Positions 1 through 8,654 of a stretch of DNA of 64,000 nucleotides are shown piece by piece. Source of the stretch: Clostridia bacterium (GTDB taxonomy: Bacteria > Bacillota > Clostridia > Oscillospirales > Acutalibacteraceae); contig JAFVVQ010000025.1 of assembly GCA_017502085.1 (NCBI GenBank), positions 83,551 through 147,550 of the forward strand. The letters run 5' to 3'. Each line of letters opens with the position of its first letter. Positions within the stretch are counted from its first letter, which is position 1. The notes beneath the pieces are model-generated. The model searched no databases. It saw only the letters and a program-made list of their open reading frames with translations, and had not been told where the DNA came from. A program made the translations under genes and the position numbers.

Positions 1-717
1 CTTTTCCCTGAAATGTGCATGAGCGTTCTGAATGAAAGCATAATCGGCAGGGCAAGAGAAAACGGCTGCGTTGAAATCAACTGCAGAAATATCCGTGACT
101 ATACTCTCGATAAGCATAACCGTGTTGACGATGCACCTTATGGCGGCGGTACGGGTATGATAATGCAGACTCAGCCGATTTACGATTGTTTTATGTCGCT
201 TTGCGAAGAAATCGGCGAAAGACCGCATCTCATCTATATGTCTCCGCAGGGCAAAACCCTCACACAGGAGAGGGTTAAGGAACTTGCGAAGCTTCCGAAC
301 GTTGCACTTTTGTGCGGACATTATGAGGGCATTGACCAGCGTGTTATTGACGAAATCGTTGACGAAGAGATTTCTGTCGGCGATTACGTGCTGACGGGTG
401 GTGAACTGCCTGCGCTGATTGTTGCCGACAGCATTTCGAGAATGCTTCCGGGTGTACTTGCGAATGAAGATGCGTTCACTCTTGAGAGCCATTATTCGGG
501 TTTGCTTGAGCATCCGCAGTATACGAGACCGTTTGAATGGCACGGCGAAAAGGTGCCCGACGTTCTGATTTCGGGTCATCACGCAAACATTCAGAAATGG
601 CAGAGGGAGCAGAGTCTCAGGCGCACTCTCGAGCGCCGACCCGATATGCTCGAAAAAGCGGAACTGACAAAAAAAGATAAAGAATATCTGGATAAAATCA
701 GACCCACCGAAGAATAA
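1..717 (+). CDS. trmD: tRNA (guanine37-N1)-methyltransferase, 5'-truncated by the window edge
   Basis: Reading frame 1 is open from the first base (LFPEM...), so the gene starts upstream of the window and only its extreme N-terminus is missing. TrmD methylates G37 next to the anticodon using S-adenosylmethionine, which prevents frameshifting. Visible family landmarks are NESIIGRA near the start, [11 protein letters not shown], the knot region [13 protein letters not shown], and [12 protein letters not shown], which forms the SAM-binding trefoil knot. The C-terminal helical domain ends in KIRPTEE. A terminator follows at once, so rplS, which often follows trmD, is not linked here. Identification is secure. 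Confidence 0.97.
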   Translation, partial: LFPEMCMSVLNESIIGRARENGCVEINCRNIRDYTLDKHNRVDDAPYGGGTGMIMQTQPIYDCFMSLCEEIGERPHLIYMSPQGKTLTQERVKELAKLPNVALLCGHYEGIDQRVIDEIVDEEISVGDYVLTGGELPALIVADSISRMLPGVLANEDAFTLESHYSGLLEHPQYTRPFEWHGEKVPDVLISGHHANIQKWQREQSLRRTLERRPDMLEKAELTKKDKEYLDKIRPTEE

Positions 718-735
718 TCCTCGGTGGGTTTTTTA
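702..735 (+). terminator. rho-independent terminator of trmD
   Basis: The 9-bp arms ACCCACCGA (702-710) and TCGGTGGGT (721-729) are followed by a T run. The hairpin overlaps the trmD stop codon, and the T run touches the end of the convergent XRE gene. Confidence 0.9.
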
Positions 736-1053
736 TTCAGACATTGATTCAATAAGGCTGATTATTATTTTTTTATCTCGGTCAGATAGCAGGGAGAATT
801 TATCCGTGATCTCGTTATGAAGATATTCCGCTTGTTTTTTTGTAGTTCCCGAAACAATATAGGCGATATCTCCGTCAAGCACGGTGCATATCTCGCCAAG
901 AGTCTCAAGGTTGATTTTTGTGATTCCTCTTTCGATTTGGCTGATATATCCGACAGAAACATCAATTTGCTCTGCCAGCCATTCCTGGGTTTTACCTGCT
1001 TTTTTCCTTGTGGTTTTTATTCTTGAACCGATCAGTTTGAAATCAATACTCAT
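733..1053 (-). CDS. XRE-family helix-turn-helix repressor, 106 aa
   Basis: A small DNA-binding protein with one N-terminal HTH (about residues 10-60: GKTQEWLAEQIDVSVGYISQ then IERG), the Cro/C1 fold, followed by a short helical tail (LLSDRDKKIIISLIESM) of the kind found in many clostridial single-domain regulators. I chose the ATG at 1053 because AGGGGTG lies 5 nt upstream; a GTG at 1062 is in frame but has no good ribosome binding site. The start codon lies inside a perfect inverted repeat (1050-1088), which suggests autoregulation. Its target beyond itself may be the divergent gene at 1243. Confidence 0.85.
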   Translation of the reverse strand: MSIDFKLIGSRIKTTRKKAGKTQEWLAEQIDVSVGYISQIERGITKINLETLGEICTVLDGDIAYIVSGTTKKQAEYLHNEITDKFSLLSDRDKKIIISLIESMSE

Positions 1054-1088
1054 AACTATCACCCCTACATATATTGTGATAGTTATGA
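1050..1088. promoter_or_regulatory. 13-bp inverted repeat, probable operator of the XRE repressor
   Basis: TCATAACTATCAC (1050-1062) and GTGATAGTTATGA (1076-1088) are perfect inverted repeats separated by 13 nt. They span the start codon and ribosome binding site of the XRE gene. This is seen directly; binding by the adjacent repressor is inferred. Confidence 0.65.
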
Positions 1089-1133
1089 CTAAATATTCAC
1101 AGACACTTATAGCTAAATGTTTAGTTTACGTTG

Positions 1134-1162
1134 TTGACATATATTAAATTTTGTGATATCAT
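1134..1162 (+). promoter_or_regulatory. sigma-A type promoter for the gene at 1243
   Basis: TTGACA (1134-1139), a 17-nt spacer and TATCAT (1157-1162). It lies about 80 nt before the start codon of the secreted protein. Confidence 0.7.
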
Positions 1163-1242
1163 ACAAATGTAACCATTTGCGGGTCTGTACGAATATCCGC
1201 AGAAAATGTTACAGACTTTGTATAAAAAGGGAGGAAAAAGAA

Positions 1243-1743
1243 ATGGCAATAGTTTTGTCAAAAATTTTTGCAGGGTTGATGTCCGTTATTGTGACGATTT
1301 CGGGAATGTTTCCTGTTCTTTTCGGGGGAAAAGAATTCATTGACCCGAACGGTGACGAGGTCAGAGTGGTTTCATCGATAGCTTATAATAATATTGATGA
1401 AGCTGCGGTAATAACCGACTTTGAAACGTTCAATAAGCTTTTCGGTGTAGAGGAAAATGGGGAATTAAATAAGAAATTTTTTGAAGAGTCCAATCTGGCA
1501 GTGATTCCCGTTACGCTTACAAACTCGGTGTGCGAGGTTTTTGTTGAAACGGTTTCTGTAAAGGACAATAAGGTTACTGTTTCTTACAGCGTTGTCACAG
1601 ATGGCTGCTTCGGTGCGGCAGTAATGTCGGAAGAAACGATTCTTATTGCGGTTGGCAAGAACGTTGAAAAAGTCACGGCATACGGCAAGAATCTTGCAGT
1701 TCCGTTCTGTGTCCACAAATCAGCATTTTCTTTTGATGTATAA
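1243..1743 (+). CDS. secreted or membrane-anchored protein of unknown function, 166 aa
   Basis: I do not recognise the family. The start at ATG 1243 is set by GGGAGG 9 nt upstream; the frame is open further 5' but without a ribosome binding site. Residues 1-28 form a hydrophobic signal or anchor (IFAGLMSVIVTISGMFPVLF). The rest (about 135 aa) is rich in beta-prone segments, with an acidic middle (TDFETFNKLFGVEENGEL) and two cysteines near the middle and the end that could form a disulfide outside the cell. Own promoter and terminator make it monocistronic, divergent from the XRE repressor. Confidence 0.75.
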   Translation: MAIVLSKIFAGLMSVIVTISGMFPVLFGGKEFIDPNGDEVRVVSSIAYNNIDEAAVITDFETFNKLFGVEENGELNKKFFEESNLAVIPVTLTNSVCEVFVETVSVKDNKVTVSYSVVTDGCFGAAVMSEETILIAVGKNVEKVTAYGKNLAVPFCVHKSAFSFDV

Positions 1744-1751
1744 AAGACGGA

Positions 1752-1788
1752 AGAACTCCGGGGAATGATTCCTCGGAGTTCTTTTTTT
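1752..1788 (+). terminator. rho-independent terminator
   Basis: AGAACTCCG (1752-1760) pairs with CGGAGTTCT (1774-1782) and a T7 run follows. It ends the unit of the gene at 1243; the T run abuts the end of the convergent deacetylase. Confidence 0.9.
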
Positions 1789-1789
1789 G

Positions 1790-2670
1790 TCAGCGGACGA
1801 TGCCGCCTTTCATCTTATTGAGTTCGCGGTAGCTGATGAGATAAACGTCGTTCTTTGCGAGATATTCGTGAGTATAGGGATCCTTCATAAGCCGGTATTC
1901 CCAGACTCTGTCCTGCCATCTGCCCGTGATACCCTTAAGCTCGTCGCTCTCGATTGCGGGATGGATGAATGTTTCCGTTACGCCGTCGGGAATATCGGTC
2001 CAGATTTTGAGAATTGTTTCTCTGTATTTCTCATAGCTTTCACGCATATCGTCGTTCCAGTCAGGGAAGAGAAGATAATCAGGAATAACAACGTTATATT
2101 TCTTGCCCCATGCCTTTGAAAGCAGAGTGATTGCACTGTAAAGGAAATAGGGTGTACCGTTGGGACAGATTCTCTTATCGTGTTTTGTATAAAGACGGTA
2201 TGCATAGCCATATTCACCGCAGATACGGAGAGTCATCTTTGCCAGACCGAGTCTGCCTGTGTAGTGACCGTAAAGTGAACCCATATGGTTATCAACGTGT
2301 GAGGGTTTCATACCCATACTGTGAGCGAGGTCGATCTGAGCCCTGATTTCAGCCTCAAGGTCAGCGTATGATGCGTTCTTCTCAACGTCGTCGCTTTCGT
2401 GCCACATAAAGCCCTCGTTATCGATAAGCGTTTTGCCGTCGGTAAGGGGCTTCCAGCGGTATTTGCCCATTCGCTTGTCATTGTGAGATGGATGCCGATG
2501 GGGTATTCAGGGTGATCAATTGAAAACTGAACAGCATCTTTTGCTGTGGGGCAAGGCATCATAACGGTTGCGGATTTAAGAAAACCGCCCTCAAAAAGTT
2601 CTGCAACAGCAGTGTTTGCGGAGTTGCACATTCCGTAGTCGTCTGCATTGACGATAAGATATTTAGCCAT
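1790..2670 (-). pseudogene. YdjC/ChbG-family carbohydrate deacetylase, split by a -1 frameshift
   Basis: Two overlapping frames together give one full-length protein of about 290 aa. The first (from ATG 2670) has the metal-binding NADDYG motif and ends its homologous part at GIHLTMTSEW; the second continues with KYRWKPLTDGKTL, PSHVDNHMGS (metal-binding H-x-D-x-x-H) and TFIHPA. These enzymes remove acetyl groups from N-acetylated oligosaccharides. The frame changes at about 2466-2470, where the coding strand reads TGGGCAAA; one extra G would restore SEWGKYRW. This is therefore a single-base deletion in a G run, either a real inactivating mutation or a sequencing error. The ribosome binding site AAGGAGG precedes the first start. 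Confidence 0.85.
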
Positions 2671-2682
2671 TTTTAATCCTCC

Positions 2683-3495
2683 TTATGCTTTAAGAGCGAG
2701 ATCAATAAGATCGATTGAGCCGACGGGGCATACACTGTGGCAGTTACCGCAGCCCGTACACTTTTCATAGTCAACTTTTGCGCAGAAACGGTCAATGCTG
2801 ATAGCCTCAGCTTCGCAAGCCTTGACGCATTTCATACAACCGATACAACCCGCAGTGCATTCCTTACGGGTGATTGCGCCTTTATCGTGGTTTTTGCAAA
2901 GAACAGCCGCCTTGATTTCATCAAGAGGCATCATTTCGATAAGACCGTTGGGGCAGGTTTTTACACACATTTTGCAGGCTCTGCATATGTGGGGGTTGAT
3001 TCTGGCAACGCCGTCGCAGATGCTGATTGCATCGTAGGGGCAGGCTGCGGCACAGTCGCCGAAACCGAGACATCCGTAGATACACTCCTTGGGGCCACCG
3101 AAAATCTGGGCAGCCATACGGCAGCTCTGAACGCCTTGGTATTCAAGCTTTGTAGCGGCGTTGACGTTATGACCCTGACAGAGCACAACCGCTGCAGATG
3201 GCTTGACATTGCCTGCGGCAAGACCGGTGATTTCACCTATTGCCTTGGAAACGTCGTTGCCGCCGGGGGCACAAAGTGCAGTGTCTGTTGTTTCGCCTTT
3301 TGAAAGTGCGGCTGCATAACCGTCGCAACCCGAGTATCCGCAGGCGCCGCAGTTGGCACCGGGGAGACATTCTCTGATAGCCTGGGCTTTTTCATCGACG
3401 GGAACGGCAAATACCTTTGATGCAACGGTAAGACCGACGGCGGCGATAAGACCGATGCCGCCGAGAAGGAGAACTGCAAATAAAACAGGATTCAT
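2683..3495 (-). CDS. rnfB: Rnf complex subunit B, multi-cluster ferredoxin protein (270 aa)
   Basis: RnfB is the membrane-anchored electron-entry subunit of the ferredoxin:NAD+ oxidoreductase. An N-terminal hydrophobic anchor (residues 3-27) is followed by the Cys-rich domain CLPGANCGACGYSGC (about 43-57), then by four ferredoxin-type groups: CIYGCLGFGDCAAACP, CRACKMCVKTCP, CTAGCIGCMKCVKAC and CTGCGNCHSVCP. This multi-cluster architecture is the clostridial form of RnfB. It is the last gene of the rnfCDGEAB operon, 15 nt after rnfA, with a start at ATG 3495 preceded by AAGGAGG. Identification is secure. Confidence 0.96.
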   Translation of the reverse strand: MNPVLFAVLLLGGIGLIAAVGLTVASKVFAVPVDEKAQAIRECLPGANCGACGYSGCDGYAAALSKGETTDTALCAPGGNDVSKAIGEITGLAAGNVKPSAAVVLCQGHNVNAATKLEYQGVQSCRMAAQIFGGPKECIYGCLGFGDCAAACPYDAISICDGVARINPHICRACKMCVKTCPNGLIEMMPLDEIKAAVLCKNHDKGAITRKECTAGCIGCMKCVKACEAEAISIDRFCAKVDYEKCTGCGNCHSVCPVGSIDLIDLALKA

Positions 3496-3510
3496 TTCAG
3501 ATTTACCTCC

Positions 3511-4098
3511 TTAACCGAGAATGCCTTCAACGAGCCCTGTGAAGCCCATGAAGGAGAGAGAAACAATTGAAGCCGCAATGAGAACGATGGGAAGTCCCTG
3601 AAGGAACTTGGGAACGTCGCAGCTTTCGAGTCTTGAACGTACACCCGAGAAAATAACCATTGCCAGCATAAAGCCGAGACCTGCGCCTACACTGTTAACG
3701 AGTGATTCGAGGTAGGTATAACCCTCTGTGAAGTTGAGAAGAACAACACCGAGAACTGCGCAGTTGGTTGTAATAAGGGGCAGATAGATGCCGAGTGCAT
3801 TGTAAAGCGGAGGCATAAACTTTTTGAGAATGAGTTCAACAAGCTGAACGAGAGCCGCAATAACGAGAATGCAGACAATCGTCTGAAGATATTCGAGTCC
3901 GTTGGGAAGAAGAATATAGTTGTTGATGGGGTAGCATACTGCTGTTGAGAGAGCCATAACGAAGATAACTGCCGCCGACATACCTACTGCGGTGTTGAGC
4001 TTCTTCGATACTCCGAGGAACGGGCAGATTCCGAGAAATTTGCTCAGAACAAAGTTTGCCGTGAGGATGGCGGTGAGAAGAATTGAAAGATAAGTCAT
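3511..4098 (-). CDS. rnfA: Rnf complex subunit A, membrane subunit (195 aa)
   Basis: An integral membrane protein with six hydrophobic segments. The family signatures are ANFVLSKFLGICPFLGVS near the N-terminus and PLITTNCAVLGVVLLN in the centre; the conserved cysteines in these (FLGICPF and TTNCAV) ligate the intramembrane [2Fe-2S] cluster shared with RnfE. Length is typical. The gene overlaps rnfE by 4 nt (ATGA), showing translational coupling. Confidence 0.96.
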   Translation of the reverse strand: MTYLSILLTAILTANFVLSKFLGICPFLGVSKKLNTAVGMSAAVIFVMALSTAVCYPINNYILLPNGLEYLQTIVCILVIAALVQLVELILKKFMPPLYNALGIYLPLITTNCAVLGVVLLNFTEGYTYLESLVNSVGAGLGFMLAMVIFSGVRSRLESCDVPKFLQGLPIVLIAASIVSLSFMGFTGLVEGILG

Positions 4099-4862
4099 GA
4101 TTTTGCTTCCTCCTTCTTTTCTTCGCAGTTTTCTCCCTTGTTAAGGAGAGCGCAATTCTTTGCCATAGGACAAGCGGAGCATCCGCCGAGTTCAGCTTTG
4201 GGTTTGCCCTTGCTCTCGGCGAGTTTGTTTGCACAGGCCATAAGAATACCGAAAGTAAAGAAGCCGCCGGGTGCGAGAATAAAGATTGTCATAGGATTGA
4301 TTGCGCTGTTTTCACCGATGAGTGTGATGCCGTCAAAGCCTGTGATTCCTGCAATTGAGAGAAGGCTTTCGGCTCCTGCAAAAATTGTACCTGCACCGAT
4401 AATTTCTCTGATTGCACCCATACAGCAAAGAGCTATTGTGAAGCCGACGCCCATTCCGAGACCGTCAACAGCCGAGGCGATAACGCCGTTTTTGTTTGCA
4501 AATGCTTCAGCTCTGCCGAGTATGATGCAGTTAACAACGATAAGAGGAAGGAAAACGCCGAGCGACTTATCGAGAGCCGGGATGAATGCCTTGACTATCA
4601 TCTGAACAATTGTAACGAACGATGCGATGATTACGATATAAGCGGGGATACGTACCTTATCGGGAATAATCTTTCTCAGAGCTGAAATTGCGATGTTGGA
4701 GCAGACGAGAACAATCATTGCCGAAATACCCATACCAAGTGCGTTGACAATACTTGTTGTGACCGCAAGGGTAGGGCAGGTGCCGAGAACAAGACGCATT
4801 GTGGGGTTTTCGCTTATAAGACCTTTTGTAAATTCTTTACGGAGCGATTTCTTTTCAGCCAA
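4095..4862 (-). CDS. rnfE: Rnf complex subunit E, membrane subunit with a Cys-rich tail (255 aa)
   Basis: RnfE is homologous to RnfA and lies in the membrane in inverted topology; the signatures are GTCPTLAVTTS and PLIVVNCIILGRAEAFA, each supplying a cluster cysteine. I place the start at TTG 4862, because AGGAGG lies 8 nt upstream inside the rnfG 3' end; the ATG 36 nt further upstream has no ribosome binding site. The gene overlaps rnfG by 8 nt and rnfA by 4 nt. After the last membrane segment there is a soluble tail with GGCSACPMAKNCALL and a further CEEKK, that is, four cysteines that could bind metal or a cluster; this lies beyond the conserved membrane core. Confidence 0.94.
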   Translation of the reverse strand: MAEKKSLRKEFTKGLISENPTMRLVLGTCPTLAVTTSIVNALGMGISAMIVLVCSNIAISALRKIIPDKVRIPAYIVIIASFVTIVQMIVKAFIPALDKSLGVFLPLIVVNCIILGRAEAFANKNGVIASAVDGLGMGVGFTIALCCMGAIREIIGAGTIFAGAESLLSIAGITGFDGITLIGENSAINPMTIFILAPGGFFTFGILMACANKLAESKGKPKAELGGCSACPMAKNCALLNKGENCEEKKEEAKS

Positions 4863-5409
4863 TGTTCTCACCTCCTGATGCTTCGATTGCCGCTTCAACT
4901 GCGGCGGTTACTGCCTTTGTTGTTATTGTTGCACCCGTAAGTGCCTTGATTTCGTTTTCTGCGGGAGCGTTTTTGGTGACGGTCATACCTGAGATTTTGC
5001 CGATAAACTGCTGAAGGAAGCTTTCCTTCGTTGCGTTTGCACCGAGACCCGCAGTTTCGCTCATTGAGAGAATGCTGACGCCCGTAACCTTGCCGTCAAG
5101 GTCAACGCCCGTCATAACGGAAATGTCTCCGCCGTAGCCTTTTTCAACAGTAATGGCAACGTAACCGATGGTTGTGCCGTTTGCATCGAGTGCGGGAACA
5201 AGTCTGACACCGTCTGCGTTTGTTGTTTCTTCGCCGAAACCTACGGCATCGGCAAATACAACCTGTCTGGATTTTGCTTCGTTTTCTGCATTGACCTGAG
5301 CGATTTTCGGAGCTGTAACATTATTTGTTACTGCAAGAAGAAATGCCGCAACAATGCAGATGATAAGAAGAACAACAGTCGGGGCGGCGTATTCTTTAAA
5401 CTTTTTCAT
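4855..5409 (-). CDS. rnfG: Rnf complex subunit G, covalent flavoprotein (184 aa)
   Basis: A single N-terminal membrane helix (residues 9-30) anchors an extracytoplasmic FMN-binding domain. The flavinylation motif is ALTGATITTKAV (about residues 157-168); the second Thr of the [ST]GAT-x-T motif is the residue that the ApbE enzyme esterifies with FMN, and an apbE gene lies in the same operon. A conserved SETAGLGANATK segment precedes it. The start ATG shares one base with the rnfD stop codon (TGATG). Confidence 0.95.
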   Translation of the reverse strand: MKKFKEYAAPTVVLLIICIVAAFLLAVTNNVTAPKIAQVNAENEAKSRQVVFADAVGFGEETTNADGVRLVPALDANGTTIGYVAITVEKGYGGDISVMTGVDLDGKVTGVSILSMSETAGLGANATKESFLQQFIGKISGMTVTKNAPAENEIKALTGATITTKAVTAAVEAAIEASGGENIG

Positions 5410-6392
5410 CAGTTGGCCGCCTCCTTTGATTTCTTTTCTTTTTTGGGAGTGCCGAAGGGCTTGGGAATTGTTGCTCTGTCAATGAAAGGAACAAGAAAAT
5501 TCATAATAAGTATTGCGAACGAAACACCTTCCGTCATTGGAGCAAAGAGTCTGATAAGAGCGGTGATTATGCCGCAGCCGATACCGAAGATAATCTTGCC
5601 TCTGACCTTGATGGGGCAGGTTGAGTAGTCGGTTGCCATAAAGAATGCACCGAGAAGCAGACCGCCGCCCATAACCTGATATGCAACGAAACCGAGGTCG
5701 CCCTTGCCCGCAATAAGCATAATGAGAGCAACGGTGCCGATGTATGTAAGAGGAATAGCGGGCGAGATAACCTTTCTTGCAATAAGGTAAATGCCGCCGA
5801 GAATGAGTGCGAGAGCGCAGGTTTCACCGAGACAGCCGCCTCGGAGACCGAGGAACATATCAAGAAGCGAAACACCGATTTCGCCTTCCATTGCTTCATA
5901 ACCGACTGCGAGAGGAGTCGCGGAGGTTGTGATTCCTGTTTTCCAGGAAAGGGGAGTTGCCCAGTTGCCCATCTGTGCACCGAAGGAGAGCAGAAGAATG
6001 ATTCTTGCGGTGATGGCGGGGTTTGCGAAATTCTGGCCGATACCGCCAAAGAACTGTTTGACGACAACAATAGCAACAATACTGCCGATTGCCGCAATCC
6101 AATAAGGAATTGTGGAGGGCAGATTGAGTGCAAGGATGAGGCCTGTTACGACAGCACTGAAGTCACCGATTGTCTGATGGCGTTTCATTACCTTGCGTGA
6201 AACGTATTCTGCAAGCACAGCGGAACTGACGGAAACCGCCGCAACGCAGAGAACTCTGGGCCCGAAAATAAATATTGCCGCGATGAGGGCGGGGATGAGT
6301 GCGATGACAACGTCAAGCATAATTCTTGTTGTTGTCTGGGGTGAGCGCAGATGAGGCGATGCGCTTACAACGAGTTTTTTGCCGTTAACCAT
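5409..6392 (-). CDS. rnfD: Rnf complex subunit D, membrane flavoprotein (327 aa)
   Basis: RnfD belongs to the NqrB/RnfD family of ion-translocating membrane subunits, with about nine to ten hydrophobic segments. SPHLRSPQTTTRIM near the N-terminus and GITTSATPLAVG (the FMN attachment region, Thr of SATP) are diagnostic. I set the start at ATG 6392: the longer open frame upstream is only the rnfC 3' end read in another frame. The ATG shares its first base with the rnfC stop (TAATG), and AGGAGG lies 10 nt before it within the rnfC end. Confidence 0.95.
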   Translation of the reverse strand: MVNGKKLVVSASPHLRSPQTTTRIMLDVVIALIPALIAAIFIFGPRVLCVAAVSVSSAVLAEYVSRKVMKRHQTIGDFSAVVTGLILALNLPSTIPYWIAAIGSIVAIVVVKQFFGGIGQNFANPAITARIILLLSFGAQMGNWATPLSWKTGITTSATPLAVGYEAMEGEIGVSLLDMFLGLRGGCLGETCALALILGGIYLIARKVISPAIPLTYIGTVALIMLIAGKGDLGFVAYQVMGGGLLLGAFFMATDYSTCPIKVRGKIIFGIGCGIITALIRLFAPMTEGVSFAILIMNFLVPFIDRATIPKPFGTPKKEKKSKEAAN

Positions 6393-7741
6393 TATTTGTT
6401 GCCCTCCTCTCTGAGAATTGCCTTTGCAAGTCTCATGTGCTGAACAAGGGGTTTGCCTGCGGGGCAGTCGAAAGCACAGCTTCCGCATTCCATACAGACC
6501 ATAACACCTGCTGTTTTGAGCATTGAAACGTCCTTGGTCTTTGCGGCTCTGACGATATTCGTGGGCATAAGACTCATCGGACACGCAGCCGCACATCTGC
6601 CGCAGCGGATACAGTCTGTTTCAGGCTTGAGGACTGCATCACCCTGAGCAAAAGCAAGGATTGCGTTATTCTGCTTGAGAACGGGGAGATCCGTACCGAC
6701 GATGGCGAGACCCATCATCGGACCGCCCGTAAGAATCTTGCAGGGGTCAGTGCTGAAGCCGCCGCAGAAATCGATAATTTCGCTGATGCTTGTGCCGACG
6801 GGAACTCTGACGTTCTTGGGTTCTTTGATGGCAGAGCCGTCGATAGTGAGTGAACGGCTGACAAGCGGTTTACCCGTTTTGACGTAACGTGCGATGAATG
6901 CAACCGAAGCAACGTTCATAACGACGCAGCCAACGTCGGCGGGAAGCTTTCCGGGGGGAACTCTTCTGCCTGTTGCTGACTGAACCATCATTTTTTCAGC
7001 ACCCTGAGGATATTTTGATTCAAGGACCATGAGCTTGACTTCATCGTGAACGTCAACTTCGTGGTCAGCAATGTTTTTAAGAACTTTGAATGCTTCGGGT
7101 TTGTTATCCTCAACAGCGATAACTACCTGCTTGAAACCGAGGAGGTCCTTGAGAAGATAAACACCCGAAAGGATATCCCATGAATTTTCCATACATTCAC
7201 GGTAGTCAACGGTAATGAACGGCTCGCATTCTGCGGCATTGACGACGAGAGTGTCGATATTTTTATCGGCAGGGAAATTGAGCTTGACATGTGTCGGGAA
7301 ACCCGCACCGCCGAGACCTACCAGACCCGATTCGCGTACTGCCTTGATAAGGTCTTCTCTTGTTTCGACAACGGGGGGCTTGATACCTTCCCAGAGCCTC
7401 ATTTCACCGTCTGATTCAATTGTTACGGCTTTTGCCATAGTGCCGTTGGGCATCTTGATATCGCCGATAGCGGTGACGGTGCCTGAAACGGAAGCGTGGA
7501 TAGGTGCACTGACGTATTTATCGGTGTCACCGATAAGCTGACCGACCGCAACGGTATCACCGACCTTGACAACGGGCTCACACGGAGCACCGATATGCTG
7601 CTGCATCGGAATGACAACTTTTGCGGGGACAGGCATTCTGACTACCTCTGTTTCGGCGGTGTTTTTATGGTGACTGACCTTGACGCCGCCTCTGACCTTT
7701 TTCACGGCAGACAAAACACCTGCCGGAAGTTTTCTGGCCAT
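6392..7741 (-). CDS. rnfC: Rnf complex subunit C, NADH-binding peripheral subunit (449 aa)
   Basis: RnfC resembles the NuoF core and carries the NAD(H)/FMN site. Domain order: an N-terminal barrel-sandwich region with PMQQHIGAPCEPVVKVGD, the nucleotide loop GLVGLGGAGFPTHVK (about 140-155), AECEPFITVDYR, an SLBB-like region, and two C-terminal [4Fe-4S] motifs, CIRCGRCAAACP and CMECGSCAFDCP. It passes electrons between NADH and the rest of Rnf. First rnf gene of the operon, 18 nt after the Gx transporter gene. Confidence 0.96.
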   Translation of the reverse strand: MARKLPAGVLSAVKKVRGGVKVSHHKNTAETEVVRMPVPAKVVIPMQQHIGAPCEPVVKVGDTVAVGQLIGDTDKYVSAPIHASVSGTVTAIGDIKMPNGTMAKAVTIESDGEMRLWEGIKPPVVETREDLIKAVRESGLVGLGGAGFPTHVKLNFPADKNIDTLVVNAAECEPFITVDYRECMENSWDILSGVYLLKDLLGFKQVVIAVEDNKPEAFKVLKNIADHEVDVHDEVKLMVLESKYPQGAEKMMVQSATGRRVPPGKLPADVGCVVMNVASVAFIARYVKTGKPLVSRSLTIDGSAIKEPKNVRVPVGTSISEIIDFCGGFSTDPCKILTGGPMMGLAIVGTDLPVLKQNNAILAFAQGDAVLKPETDCIRCGRCAAACPMSLMPTNIVRAAKTKDVSMLKTAGVMVCMECGSCAFDCPAGKPLVQHMRLAKAILREEGNK

Positions 7742-7759
7742 AGAGATTCCTCCTTTGCT

Positions 7760-8281
7760 TTATCTGTAGAAATATTGTTTTTGTTTTTCGAGCACGGGGA
7801 TTACGGCTTTGAGGATGATTCCCGTGACGGTGCCCGTTGCAATGCCGAAAACCGCAAGTGCAGGGGCGTAGTATATAATATCTCCGCTTCCCGTGATAAC
7901 CGCCGCTGTGCCGAGTTGACCTGCGTTATGGCAGAGGGCACATATGACGGATATGCCGACAAGACCGAGCTTATTACCTGCGAATTTAAGTAACAACCAC
8001 ATTGCGAGAGTTGAGAGCAGACCTCCCGAGAGACTCATAATTCCCGCAGTGAAGCCTCTTGTGACAAAGGCAAACGCACCTTTGACGAGAGTTATCGTGA
8101 GAGCCTGAGGCAGACCGAGACTGCCGGCGGCAAACATTGTTATTATGTTTGAAAATCCCGGCTTTGCTCCGGGTGGAAGAAACGGCAGCGGCGGAATCAG
8201 ATTTTCAAGAAATCCGAGTGCCAGTGCCTGAGCGCAGAGGATTGCTCCGAGCGCAGTTCTGAGGGCAATGCTTTTTTTCAT
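7760..8281 (-). CDS. Gx transporter family / heptaprenyl diphosphate synthase component I-like membrane protein (173 aa)
   Basis: A polytopic membrane protein with the signature PPGAKPGFSNIITM followed by GLPQALTITLVKGAF, typical of the Hpre_diP_synt_I family (COG4769). The family takes its name from heptaprenyl diphosphate synthase component I, but its members look like small-molecule transporters; the substrate is unknown. In many Clostridia it sits between an ApbE or NusG-II gene and rnfC, as here, which suggests a link to Rnf assembly, flavin supply or quinone precursors. The gap to the NusG-II gene is 1 nt. Confidence 0.85.
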   Translation of the reverse strand: MKKSIALRTALGAILCAQALALGFLENLIPPLPFLPPGAKPGFSNIITMFAAGSLGLPQALTITLVKGAFAFVTRGFTAGIMSLSGGLLSTLAMWLLLKFAGNKLGLVGISVICALCHNAGQLGTAAVITGSGDIIYYAPALAVFGIATGTVTGIILKAVIPVLEKQKQYFYR

Positions 8282-8282
8282 A

Positions 8283-8654
8283 TCAGTAAGTCATAACGCC
8301 GACGTCGGAGCCGCTGACGGTAACAACCGTTCTTGCGGGCAGACAAACGGCGGTATCTCCTTTCCTGCTGAGCTTGCCGCAGTTGATGCAGAGCTTGTCG
8401 TCGCAATCGGCGTATTCAAAATAAATTTCACCGTTTTCGGCGGCGATGATAACCTTGGGTGTGGTATCAAATTCAAATATCTGTTTTTCTTTAACCAAGG
8501 AAAGGTCGATTGTTTCAACGGTTTCTCCGTTAACGGTGATTACCGCCTCAAGCTTATCCGTCTGTTTTGATTGGATTCCCAGGAACAGAGCGACGGCAAC
8601 GAGGATAACAAGAATGACCGCTATATCGCCTTTTCTGAAAAGTTCAGCTTTCAT
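8283..8654 (-). CDS. NusG domain II-containing membrane-anchored protein (123 aa)
   Basis: An N-terminal transmembrane helix (KGDIAVILVILVAVALFLGI) carries a small extracytoplasmic NusG-II (PF07009-like) beta domain with CDDKLCINCGKLSRKGD, whose cysteines are typical of this family, and PARTVVTVSG near the end. Function is not established; it recurs next to rnf and apbE genes. It overlaps apbE by 11 nt, so the two are translationally coupled. Confidence 0.85.
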   Translation of the reverse strand: MKAELFRKGDIAVILVILVAVALFLGIQSKQTDKLEAVITVNGETVETIDLSLVKEKQIFEFDTTPKVIIAAENGEIYFEYADCDDKLCINCGKLSRKGDTAVCLPARTVVTVSGSDVGVMTY

